64,000 bases of DNA, from assembly GCA_963536495.1 (NCBI GenBank), contig CAUTAF010000007.1, forward strand, positions 1-64,000. The letters are read 5' to 3'. This document shows, piece after piece, positions 25,719 through 32,922 of this stretch; the stretch's first letter is position 1, and every line of letters begins with the position of its first letter. The notes under the pieces were generated by a model, which worked only from the letters and a program-made list of their open reading frames with translations, made no database searches and was not told the DNA's origin. Made by a program: the position numbers and the translations under genes. Source of the DNA: CAJPPJ01 sp963536495 (GTDB lineage Bacteria; Bacillota_I; Bacilli_A; RF39; UBA660).

Positions 25719-25738
25719 GTTGCTGCCTTTTAAACACC

Positions 25739-26224
25739 TCAACTCTCCACGGATGATTCATTGGAGAGATATATTTCTTTATCTGTTTTGTTTATGTTTT
25801 CTTTCTTTTTAAGTAATTTTATTTTCTTTAAGTGTCTTCTTGTTCTGCGCCTTAATTTTGGTGAATAGATACTATTCTTAGTTAAAGTAGAGTATATAAA
25901 GTTATAGGACACTTTGATGTTTTCTCTTTCTTCTAATAAATCTTTAAAGTGATTAAAATTACAATCATAGTATTTATTCTGATAAAGTAGTATAATGTTT
26001 TTGGAGAGAGTTAGATCTAGTGTGTTTGTAGGTTTATGTCCTCGGTTGCCGTGGACAAATCCGGATTTACCTTTCTCCTTATATTTAATAATAAGACGAT
26101 CTATTTGTCTTCTTGATAAATTTAGTTTGATAGCAGCATTATTTTTATTGCCACCATTATCAACTAAATTTTTTATTATAGAATATTTATGATATTCATT
26201 CATTCTTAATTTTACCTTTCTCAT
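25739..26224 (-). pseudogene. Truncated IS1202/ISNCY-type transposase (N-terminal 161 residues)
   Basis: The start MRKVKLRMNEYHKYSIIKNL, followed by NGGNKNNAAIKLNLSRRQID and KEKGKSGFVHGNRGHKP, is the double helix-turn-helix DNA-binding region of IS1202-type transposases. YYDCNFNHFKDLLEERENI and a basic RRRTRRHLKK region follow. The sequence ends after 161 residues with an unrelated tail (SNESSVES), well before any catalytic Asp/Asp/Glu. It may still bind IS ends and so could act as a repressor of transposition, but cannot catalyse it. Confidence 0.85.
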
Positions 26225-26227
26225 ATT

Positions 26228-26241
26228 GTCACCTCAGTGAC
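26228..26241 (-). promoter_or_regulatory. Hairpin sequestering the transposase ribosome site
   Basis: On the minus strand GTCAC-TGAG-GTGAC forms a perfect 5-bp stem that includes most of the GAGGTGA ribosome site 4 bases before the transposase ATG. The copy-1 equivalent is at 23859-23872. Such sequestration limits transposase synthesis from outside transcripts in several IS families. Confidence 0.6.
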
Positions 26242-26309
26242 ATATTATATATTTTAATTGAGACATAATCCAAAGATAATCATTAAGACATTATCACAAG
26301 ATAATCATA

Positions 26310-26335
26310 CTTGAATTAACAATAAAAAGACTTTA
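26310..26335 (+). repeat. Right target-site duplication of the island
   Basis: Identical over 26 bases to 23673-23698; the next base differs (C here, A at the left). It directly follows the IS copy 2 right end and lies one base before the tig promoter. Confidence 0.88.
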
Positions 26336-26336
26336 C

Positions 26337-26365
26337 TTGTAAAGTTATAAAAATTAATATAGAAT
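26337..26365 (+). promoter_or_regulatory. Promoter of tig
   Basis: TTGTAA at 26337-26342 and TAGAAT at 26360-26365 with 17 bases between, 19 bases before the start codon. The island inserted directly upstream, leaving it intact. Confidence 0.65.
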
Positions 26366-26384
26366 ATTTAAATGAGGTGAAAAG

Positions 26385-27650
26385 ATGGCAAAAAAGAACG
26401 AAAATATAAATAAAGTAAATGTTGTAGTAAAAGATGAAAAATGGCAAAAAGCTATTGATAAAGCAGTAGAAAAAAATATAAAGAAAGTAGAAATAAAAGG
26501 ATTTAGAAAAGGTAAAGCTCCTAAAGATGTATTTTTAAAGAAGTTTGGAGTTGAATCTTTATATAATGATGCAATAGATGCTGTTGTTGATGAGGCATAT
26601 AAAGAAGCATTTGAAAAAGTAGATAGTGAAAAACTAGCTGCAAGACCAACAGTTGATGTTAAAAAAGTTGATGAAAACCATGTTGAATTTGAATTTAGTT
26701 TTTTATATAAACCAGAAGTAAAAATAAAAAAATATAAAGGTTTTAAAATTAAAAAAGAAAAAGTTGAAGTAACTAAAGAAGAAATAGATCACGAAATATC
26801 ACATATTTTAGATAAATATACTGAATTAGTGGTAAAAGAAGGTAAAGTTAAAAAACATGACTTTGTACTTTTAGATTTTAAAGGTATGAAAGATAAAGTA
26901 GCATTCCCTGGTGGAACAGCAGAAAACTATTCTTTAGAAGTTGGTAGCAATTCATTTATTCCTGGATTTGAAGATGAGTTAATAGGAATGAAAAAAGGAG
27001 AAGAAAAAACTTTCTCAATTAAATTCCCAGAAGATTATCATGAAGAAAGTCTAAAAGGACAAGAAGTAGAATTCTATGTAAAAATAAATGAAATCAAAGA
27101 AAAAGAAGTTAGAAAATTAGATGAAGAATTATTTAAAGATTTAAACATCGAAGGTGTTAAAGACGAAAAGACTTTAAGAGAATATATTGAAAAAGAAGTA
27201 AAAGAACAAAAAGAAAAACAAATAGATAATAAATACATAGATGAAATATTAAGTAATATTAGAGAAAATACTGAAGTAGAAGTACCAGAACAAATGATAG
27301 AAGAAGAAAAGATGAGAATGTTTGATTCTTTTGAAAGAGCAATTAATGCTCAAGGAATGGATATCAATATGTATATGCAACTTACTGGGTTAACACTTGA
27401 ACAAATGAATGAACATTTAACTCCAGAAGCTAAGAAAAATGTATTGAATCGTTTAATTACTGAAGAATTAGAAAAAGAATTAAAGATTACTGTTACTAAA
27501 GAAGAAATAGATCAAAGAATTGAAGAATTAGCTAATAAAAATCATATGACTAAAGAAGATTTAATCTATAACTTTGGTGGTGAAAAAGCTTTAGAATACG
27601 AAACTAAAATACATAAATTATTTGAAACTTTAAAAGATTTAAATAAGTAA
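26385..27650 (+). CDS. tig: Trigger factor (ribosome-associated chaperone / prolyl isomerase)
   Basis: A 421-residue chaperone. The ribosome-binding signature appears as KKVEIKGFRKGKAPKDVF near residue 36-53 (G-F-R-x-G-x-x-P). The FKBP-type PPIase domain covers about 160-245 (HDFVLLDFKG, then FIPGFEDELIGMKKGEEKTF). The C-terminal helical arms, Glu/Lys-rich, extend to the end. Trigger factor binds nascent chains at L23. It starts after GAGGTGAAAAG, is a single-gene unit with its own promoter and terminator, and lies just beyond the mobile island. Confidence 0.97.
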   Translation: MAKKNENINKVNVVVKDEKWQKAIDKAVEKNIKKVEIKGFRKGKAPKDVFLKKFGVESLYNDAIDAVVDEAYKEAFEKVDSEKLAARPTVDVKKVDENHVEFEFSFLYKPEVKIKKYKGFKIKKEKVEVTKEEIDHEISHILDKYTELVVKEGKVKKHDFVLLDFKGMKDKVAFPGGTAENYSLEVGSNSFIPGFEDELIGMKKGEEKTFSIKFPEDYHEESLKGQEVEFYVKINEIKEKEVRKLDEELFKDLNIEGVKDEKTLREYIEKEVKEQKEKQIDNKYIDEILSNIRENTEVEVPEQMIEEEKMRMFDSFERAINAQGMDINMYMQLTGLTLEQMNEHLTPEAKKNVLNRLITEELEKELKITVTKEEIDQRIEELANKNHMTKEDLIYNFGGEKALEYETKIHKLFETLKDLNK

Positions 27651-27653
27651 TAT

Positions 27654-27687
27654 AAGACCTCATTTTATATGAGGTTTTAATTTTTTA
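27654..27687 (+). terminator. Terminator after tig
   Basis: AAGACCTCAT (27654-27663) pairs with ATGAGGTTTT (27669-27678), followed by AATTTTTT. Confidence 0.85.
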
Positions 27688-27693
27688 AAAAAA

Positions 27694-27720
27694 TTAGCAA
27701 AATGTGTTGACAAGTGCTAA
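27694..27720 (+). promoter_or_regulatory. Upstream CIRCE-like HrcA operator (degenerate)
   Basis: TTAGCAAAA, nine bases, then AAGTGCTAA: the 9-9-9 geometry of CIRCE (consensus TTAGCACTC-N9-GAGTGCTAA) with outer six bases of each arm matching. It overlaps the -35 TTGACA of the hrcA promoter. Confidence 0.6.
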
Positions 27721-27735
27721 AAGAAGTTATAATAT
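27707..27735 (+). promoter_or_regulatory. Promoter of the hrcA-grpE-dnaK-dnaJ operon
   Basis: TTGACA at 27707-27712 lies 15 bases before TATAAT (27728-27733) or 17 before the overlapping TAATAT (27730-27735). It is placed between the two CIRCE-like repeats. Confidence 0.75.
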
Positions 27736-27739
27736 ATTA

Positions 27740-27766
27740 TTAGCAATCAAGAATATAGATTGCTAA
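27740..27766 (+). promoter_or_regulatory. CIRCE operator of the heat-shock operon
   Basis: TTAGCAATC (27740-27748), nine bases, and GATTGCTAA (27758-27766) form a perfect 9-N9-9 inverted repeat. It differs from the canonical arm at one position per arm (A for C and T for G, kept complementary). It sits just after the -10 and overlaps the transcript start, where HrcA binding blocks transcription. Confidence 0.92.
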
Positions 27767-27776
27767 AGGAGACGAT

Positions 27777-28781
27777 ATGTTAAGTGAAAGAGAAAAAAAT
27801 GTACTTAAAATCATCGTTTTAGAATATGTAAAAACAGCAAAGCCTGTATCATCTAGTATGATATGTGACTTTCTAAAAGTTTCATCTGCAACAGTCAGAA
27901 ATGATATGGCTTATTTAGAAGAGATGGGATATTTAGAAAAGGAACATACATCATCTGGAAGAATTCCAAGTGATAAAGGATATAATTTCTATGTAGATCA
28001 CTTACTTGATTTAAAGAAGATATCAGGAGAAGATATGTTAAAACTTCAACTTATATTTCAAAATAAATCATTAGAACTTAGTGATACTATTACTAAAAGT
28101 TTAGAAATTGTATCGCAGATGACAGATTATGCTACTATTAAACTTGGAGAAAAGAGTTTAGATAATAGATTACAAGAAATAAAAGCTATTAATCTAGGGG
28201 ATTCTCATATAGTTGCAATAGTAGTAACTGATAAAGGTTATGTTGAACATAAAAACATATATCTTCCAAATGTCACAACAGAAGATATAGAAAAAACTAT
28301 TAAATTAATTAATGATTTGATAGTAGGAACACCACTTGTAGATATTAGAGAAAAGTTAGAGTTTAATGTAAAACCTGTAATAGGAAAATATATTAAACAA
28401 CACGAAGTAATATATGATGCTTTCTTTGATGTATTTAATAAAATGATGGTTAAAGATATAGAAGTTTTAGGAGAAAAAAATATCTTAAAAATACCAGAAT
28501 TTAAAGAAAAAAGTGATAAGACATATAAGATACTTGAAAGTTTAGAAGAAAAAAATATTGCTAATATTATTGATTCTGATGGTTCTAATATAACAGTTTG
28601 TATCGGAAAAGATACGAACATAGATAATGATGTGACAGTAATTAAAACTTCTTATAATATAAAAGGAGAAAAAGGAACTCTTGCAATAGTAGGTCCAAAG
28701 AGAATGGAATATGCAAGAGTTATGAATATGCTCAACTACATAAAAGAGCAAATAGAAAGATTAGGAGAAGATAATGAATGA
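27777..28781 (+). CDS. hrcA: Heat-inducible transcription repressor HrcA
   Basis: A 334-residue repressor that binds CIRCE and is kept active by GroEL in Bacillus. The N-terminal winged helix has SERERNVLKIIV-like start (SEREKNVLKIIVLEY), SSSMICDFLKVSSATVRNDM as recognition helix and EEMGYLEKEHTSSGRIPSDKGY as the wing. A GAF-like domain follows with a C-terminal TLAIVGPKRMEYARVMNML block. It is the first gene after two CIRCE-like sites, so it is autoregulated, and overlaps grpE by 8 bp. Confidence 0.97.
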   Translation: MLSEREKNVLKIIVLEYVKTAKPVSSSMICDFLKVSSATVRNDMAYLEEMGYLEKEHTSSGRIPSDKGYNFYVDHLLDLKKISGEDMLKLQLIFQNKSLELSDTITKSLEIVSQMTDYATIKLGEKSLDNRLQEIKAINLGDSHIVAIVVTDKGYVEHKNIYLPNVTTEDIEKTIKLINDLIVGTPLVDIREKLEFNVKPVIGKYIKQHEVIYDAFFDVFNKMMVKDIEVLGEKNILKIPEFKEKSDKTYKILESLEEKNIANIIDSDGSNITVCIGKDTNIDNDVTVIKTSYNIKGEKGTLAIVGPKRMEYARVMNMLNYIKEQIERLGEDNE

Positions 28782-29340
28782 GAATATAGAAGAGATAAAA
28801 GAAGAATTAGAAGAAGAACTTGAAGAACAAGAAAAGAAAGATTTAGCAGAAGATTTAGAAAATTTTGGTGAAACAGAAGAAGTTTTATTACTGAAGAACA
28901 CTATAAAAGAACTAGAAAATAAAATTAAGACAGTTCAAGCTGATAATATTAATTATAGAAAAAGAAAAGATGAAGAAGTATCTAGAATGTTAAAATATGC
29001 AAATAAAGATTTAATATTAGATTTATTAAATATACAAAATACATTTAAAGAAGCATTTAAAATGGTAGATAAAAATAAAGAGTTAGAAAATTATTTTAAA
29101 GGTTTTAAAATGATAGAAACTCAAATAGCTAACACTCTTACGAATTATGGTGTTACTAAAATAGATTGTTTAAATAAAGAATATGATTACAATCTTGAAG
29201 AAGCAGTTATGATTGAGGAAAATAAAGATAAAGAAAATAACATAGTAGTTGAAGTCTTTAGAGATGGATATATGCTATATGATAAAGTTATATTACCTGC
29301 TCAGGTAAAAGTTAATAAAAACGAAAGTGAGGGAAAATAA
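28774..29340 (+). CDS. grpE: DnaK nucleotide-exchange factor GrpE
   Basis: A 188-residue homodimeric cochaperone. An acidic, disordered-looking N-terminus (~45 residues) leads into the long coiled coil (NTIKELENKIKTVQADNINY, then RKRKDEEVSRMLKYANKDL). The beta-domain at the C-terminus has the family block NNIVVEVFRDGYMLYDKVILPAQVKV, split here by residue ~150. It releases ADP from DnaK. The gene starts inside hrcA and is followed 2 bp later by dnaK. Confidence 0.96.
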   Translation: MNENIEEIKEELEEELEEQEKKDLAEDLENFGETEEVLLLKNTIKELENKIKTVQADNINYRKRKDEEVSRMLKYANKDLILDLLNIQNTFKEAFKMVDKNKELENYFKGFKMIETQIANTLTNYGVTKIDCLNKEYDYNLEEAVMIEENKDKENNIVVEVFRDGYMLYDKVILPAQVKVNKNESEGK

Positions 29341-29342
29341 AT

Positions 29343-31154
29343 ATGAGTAAGATAATAGGGATAGATTTAGGTACAACTAATTCATGTGTTGCTGTACTAG
29401 AAGGTGGAGAACCACATGTTATTACAAATCCTGAAGGAGGAAGAACAACACCATCTGTTGTAGCTTTCAAAAACGGAGAAAAAATAGTAGGGGATGCTGC
29501 TAAAAGACAAGCGTTAACTAACCCAAATACAGTAGTTTCAATTAAAAGATTAATGGGAACTAATAAAAAAGTTGAATTAGAAGGTAAAAAATATACACCA
29601 GAAGAAATATCAGCTATGATTTTAAGTTATATGAAAGAATATGCTGAAAAATACTTAGGTGAAAAAGTTACTAAAGCAGTTATTACTGTACCAGCATACT
29701 TCAATGATGCTGAAAGACAAGCTACTAAGAATGCTGGTAAAATAGCAGGACTTGAAGTAGAAAGAATAATAAATGAACCAACAGCAGCAGCACTTGCTTA
29801 TGGTTTAGATAAACAAGATAAGAGTATGACAGTTTTAGTATATGACCTTGGAGGAGGTACATTTGATGTATCTATACTAGAACTAGGAGACGGTGTATTT
29901 GAAGTTAAATCTACAAGTGGAAATAACAAACTTGGAGGAGATGACTTCGATAACAAGATAATGGATTACTTAATTGCTAAGTTTAAGAAAGAAAACGGAG
30001 TAGATTTATCTAAAGATAAAATGGCTATGCAAAGACTTAAAGAAGTATCAGAAAAAGCTAAAAAAGATTTATCTAGTATGACTTCTACTCAAATATCAGC
30101 ACCATTTATTTCTCAAGGAAGTGATGGACCATTACATTTAGAAGAAACATTAACAAGAGCTAAATTTGAAGAATTAACTGATGATTTAATTGAAGAAACA
30201 TTAAAACCATTAAGACAAGCAATTAAAGATGCTAAGATTAAGACAAGTGAAATTGATAAAGTATTACTTGTAGGGGGATCTACTAGAATACCTAAAGTTC
30301 AAGAAGTAGTTAAGAAAGAACTTGGAATTGATCCATCTCATGAAGTTAACCCAGATGAAGTTGTAGCTATGGGAGCAAGTATTCAAGGGGGAGTATTAAC
30401 AGGAGAAGTAAACGATATAGTATTACTTGATGTTACACCATTATCACTTGGACTTGAAACATTAGGTGGAGTTATGACAGTGTTAATTCCTAAGAACTCT
30501 ACAATACCAACAAGTAAGAAAGAAGTATTCTCAACAGCTGCAGATAATCAACCAGCAGTAGATATTCACATCTTACAAGGTGAAAGACCAATGGCACAAG
30601 ACAATAAGACACTTGGAAACTTCCAATTAAATGACATACCACCAGCACCAAGAGGAGTTCCAAAAATTGAAGTTGAATTTAGTATAGATGCTAACGGTAT
30701 AGTAAGTGTTAAAGCAAAAGATTTAGGAACAAATAAAGAACAATCAATTACAATTACATCAAGTACAAATTTAAGTGATGAAGAAGTTGAAAAGATGATT
30801 AAAGAAGCAGAAGCTAATAAAGAAGCTGATGAAAAGAGAAAAGAAAAAGCTGATTTAAAAAATGATGCAGAACAATTAATATTCCAAACTAGAAAAGCTA
30901 TGAAAGACCTTGGAGATAAGATAACAGATAAAGAAAAAGAAGAAGCTGAAGATAAAGTTAAGGAATTAGAAAAAGAAATAGAAAAAGAAGACTTTGATGT
31001 AGATGAAGTTAAGAAATTAAAAGAAAGTTTACAAGAAGTAACAATGAAACTAGCAACAAAAGTATATGAAAATGTACAAAAAGAACAAGCATCTAATAAT
31101 GAAGAAAAAGAAGATAAAGAAACAGTAAAAGATGCAGAGTTTGAAGAAAAATAA
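29343..31154 (+). CDS. dnaK: Chaperone DnaK (Hsp70)
   Basis: A 603-residue Hsp70. The ATPase domain opens with IGIDLGTTNSCVAVLEGG and contains VPAYFNDAERQATKNAG, VYDLGGGTFDVSILE and VLLVGGSTRIPKV. The linker is DVTPLSLG-like (VLLDVTPLSLGLETLGG) and the substrate-binding domain follows; the lid is Glu/Lys-rich. It lacks the ~23-residue insertion of Gram-negative DnaK, as expected for Firmicutes. GC and codon bias are a little richer in optimal codons than neighbours. A terminator partly separates it from dnaJ. Confidence 0.98.
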   Translation: MSKIIGIDLGTTNSCVAVLEGGEPHVITNPEGGRTTPSVVAFKNGEKIVGDAAKRQALTNPNTVVSIKRLMGTNKKVELEGKKYTPEEISAMILSYMKEYAEKYLGEKVTKAVITVPAYFNDAERQATKNAGKIAGLEVERIINEPTAAALAYGLDKQDKSMTVLVYDLGGGTFDVSILELGDGVFEVKSTSGNNKLGGDDFDNKIMDYLIAKFKKENGVDLSKDKMAMQRLKEVSEKAKKDLSSMTSTQISAPFISQGSDGPLHLEETLTRAKFEELTDDLIEETLKPLRQAIKDAKIKTSEIDKVLLVGGSTRIPKVQEVVKKELGIDPSHEVNPDEVVAMGASIQGGVLTGEVNDIVLLDVTPLSLGLETLGGVMTVLIPKNSTIPTSKKEVFSTAADNQPAVDIHILQGERPMAQDNKTLGNFQLNDIPPAPRGVPKIEVEFSIDANGIVSVKAKDLGTNKEQSITITSSTNLSDEEVEKMIKEAEANKEADEKRKEKADLKNDAEQLIFQTRKAMKDLGDKITDKEKEEAEDKVKELEKEIEKEDFDVDEVKKLKESLQEVTMKLATKVYENVQKEQASNNEEKEDKETVKDAEFEEK

Positions 31155-31156
31155 GA

Positions 31157-31187
31157 AAGTTAAGCTAGAAAAGCTTAACTTTTTTTA
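31157..31187 (+). terminator. Intra-operon terminator between dnaK and dnaJ
   Basis: AAGTTAAGCT (31157-31166) pairs with AGCTTAACTT (31172-31181), followed by T residues. With only 18 bases to the dnaJ start, dnaJ probably depends on readthrough, giving less DnaJ than DnaK. Confidence 0.85.
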
Positions 31188-31204
31188 TTCAGAAAGGAAA
31201 AGAA

Positions 31205-32368
31205 ATGTCAAAAAGAGATTACTATGATGTTTTAGGTGTTAGTAAAACTGCAACTAAAGCAGAGATTAAAAGTGCTTTTAGAAAATTAGCTAAGAAATAT
31301 CATCCTGATATATCAAAAGAAAGTGGTAGTGAGGAAAAATTTAAAGAAGCTGAAGAAGCATATGCTGTTTTAAGTGATGATGATAAAAGAAAACAATATG
31401 ACCAATTTGGATTTAATGGACCAAATAACTTTGGTGGACCAAATAACTTTGGTGGTGCAAATGGTTTTGGTGGAGCAAATGGCTTTTCAGGATTTTCAGG
31501 AGCTGAAGGTTTTGATTTTTCTGGCTTTGATTTTTCCGATATTTTCTCTGATCTTTTTGGTGGAGGAAGAAGTCGTTCTTCAAGAAGAGCTCAAAAGGGA
31601 GATGATAAACTACTTTACGTTACAATATCTTTTAAAGAAGCTGTATTTGGTTGTGATAAAGATTTAGAATTAGATGTTTACGAAGAATGTAGCGAGTGTC
31701 ATGGAGAAGGTGGATTTGACAAGAAAACTTGTAGTCACTGTCACGGATCTGGAACTGTTACACAGGAACAAAGAAGTTTATTTGGTTCTTTTATGTCTCA
31801 AACTGTATGTCCACATTGTGAAGGTAAGGGTTATACATTTAATAAAACTTGTGATAAATGTCACGGATCTGGAGTAGAAAAGAAGAAAAAAACTATTTCT
31901 GTTACAATACCAGCAGGAATTGATGAAGGTATGAGACTTAGACTTAGTGGAAAAGGTGATGCTGGAATTAATGGTGGAGAAAACGGAGATTTATATTTAG
32001 AATTTAAGATTATTAAAGATAAGTATTTAGAAAGAGAAGAAAATGATATCTTCTTAAACTTACCTATTACATTTACTGAAGCTTTATTTGGATGTAAAAA
32101 AGAAATACCTACAATTTATGGTAATTTAACAATAAAAATACCAAGTGGATCAAAAAATGATGATAAATTAAGATTAAAAGGAAAGGGTATAAAAAATAAA
32201 GTGTCTTCACGTGAGGGAGATATGTATGTTATACTTAAAATATGTATGCCAGAAGGGCTTACTAAAGAACAAGAAAAATTATTAAAAGAACTATCTAAGA
32301 GTGAATTAAAATCTAAGGAAATAGATAATTTCAATAAATATGTAGATAATAATACTTTTGATAATTAA
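31205..32368 (+). CDS. dnaJ: Chaperone DnaJ (Hsp40)
   Basis: A 387-residue class A J-protein. The J domain has YHPDIS near residue 32-37. A Gly/Phe/Asn-rich linker (about 70-110) contains repeated NNFGG and ANGFGG units. The zinc-finger domain has four C-x2-C-x-G-x-G repeats: CSECHGEG, CSHCHGSG, CPHCEGKG and CDKCHGSG. The C-terminal substrate domains follow. It delivers clients to DnaK. The last codons overlap a possible TTG upstream start of the next gene, which I do not accept. Confidence 0.97.
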   Translation: MSKRDYYDVLGVSKTATKAEIKSAFRKLAKKYHPDISKESGSEEKFKEAEEAYAVLSDDDKRKQYDQFGFNGPNNFGGPNNFGGANGFGGANGFSGFSGAEGFDFSGFDFSDIFSDLFGGGRSRSSRRAQKGDDKLLYVTISFKEAVFGCDKDLELDVYEECSECHGEGGFDKKTCSHCHGSGTVTQEQRSLFGSFMSQTVCPHCEGKGYTFNKTCDKCHGSGVEKKKKTISVTIPAGIDEGMRLRLSGKGDAGINGGENGDLYLEFKIIKDKYLEREENDIFLNLPITFTEALFGCKKEIPTIYGNLTIKIPSGSKNDDKLRLKGKGIKNKVSSREGDMYVILKICMPEGLTKEQEKLLKELSKSELKSKEIDNFNKYVDNNTFDN

Positions 32369-32378
32369 TGAGGAGAAT

Positions 32379-32849
32379 ATGTTTTATAAATATCTTATAA
32401 CTTTATTAATATCTATGGTTCCTTTTATTGAATTAAGAGGATCTATTCCAGTAGGTATAGCTATATATAAATTAAATATCTTTTTGGTTTATTTAATATC
32501 TATATTAGGGAATATTATAATAATACCTATTATATTACTTGGAATAAAAAAAATATTAAAATTATTAGAAAATATTAAACTAACTAAAAAACTAGTTACT
32601 TTAATAGAAGAAAAAGGTAAAAAAGCAGGAGATAAAATTTTAAAAAGTGGTAAGAACAAAGTATATTATGGATTGTTTTTGTTTGTTGCAATACCACTTC
32701 CTGGAACTGGAGCATGGACTGGATCTTTAGCAGCATCGTTTTTAGATTTAGATTTTAAAAAGTCATTTTTATCTATTGCTCTTGGAGTAATAACAGCAGG
32801 TATTATAATATTTATACTAAGTGTTGTAGGAGTAAATATATTAAAATAA
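32379..32849 (+). CDS. COG2426-type small multidrug export-like membrane protein
   Basis: A 156-residue membrane protein of the PF06695 family. The N-terminal MVPFIELRGSIPVGIA (after the first helix) and the central VAIPLPGTGAWTGSLAASFLDL are the conserved family motifs; about four helices are present. The fold is related to the DedA/VTT families and transport by these proteins is poorly documented. I take ATG 32379 because GAGGAGAAT directly precedes it; an upstream TTG lies inside dnaJ. It is followed by a strong terminator closing the operon. Confidence 0.88.
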   Translation: MFYKYLITLLISMVPFIELRGSIPVGIAIYKLNIFLVYLISILGNIIIIPIILLGIKKILKLLENIKLTKKLVTLIEEKGKKAGDKILKSGKNKVYYGLFLFVAIPLPGTGAWTGSLAASFLDLDFKKSFLSIALGVITAGIIIFILSVVGVNILK

Positions 32850-32851
32850 AG

Positions 32852-32881
32852 AACTTTATATTATTTATAAAGTTTTTTTTA
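32852..32881 (+). terminator. Terminator after the COG2426 gene
   Basis: AACTTTATA (32852-32860) pairs with TATAAAGTT (32866-32874), followed by a long run of T. Confidence 0.9.
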
Positions 32882-32922
32882 TTTAGATATAGTGATATAC
32901 TACTATATAGGAGAAAAAAGCA

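Larger units (their letters stand above)
23700..26309. mobile_element. Composite, IS1202-type-flanked accessory island (2.6 kb)
   Basis: Two defective IS1202-type copies in the same orientation (23700-23940 and 25641-26309) bracket 1.7 kb with three unknown genes. The outermost ends are flanked by the 26-bp direct repeats at 23673 and 26310; the inner ends are not flanked by this repeat. The simplest reading is that the whole unit transposed once using the outer ends, with transposase supplied in trans because neither copy encodes a full enzyme. It lies between the YfcE-type gene and tig, just upstream of the tig promoter. Confidence 0.78.
25641..26309 (-). mobile_element. IS1202-like copy 2, truncated (669 bp)
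   Basis: It has the same ends as copy 1 (TGTCAATATCTTAGAAAAAT on the left, ATTATCACAAGATAATCATA on the right) and a minus-strand transposase frame of 161 codons. Full IS1202-type elements are about 1.7 kb with a transposase above 400 residues, so this copy has lost the catalytic DDE part through an internal deletion near 25740. Its right end abuts the right 26-bp duplication. Confidence 0.85.

Noticed and set aside
31374..31877. Alternative plus-strand frames inside dnaJ
   Set aside because: They arise from the repetitive Gly/Phe linker and the zinc-finger repeats read in another frame.
32850..32922. Possible T-box riboswitch before asnS
   Set aside because: The gap is only 73 bases, with a terminator for the upstream gene and a promoter; no T-box sequence or specifier loop.
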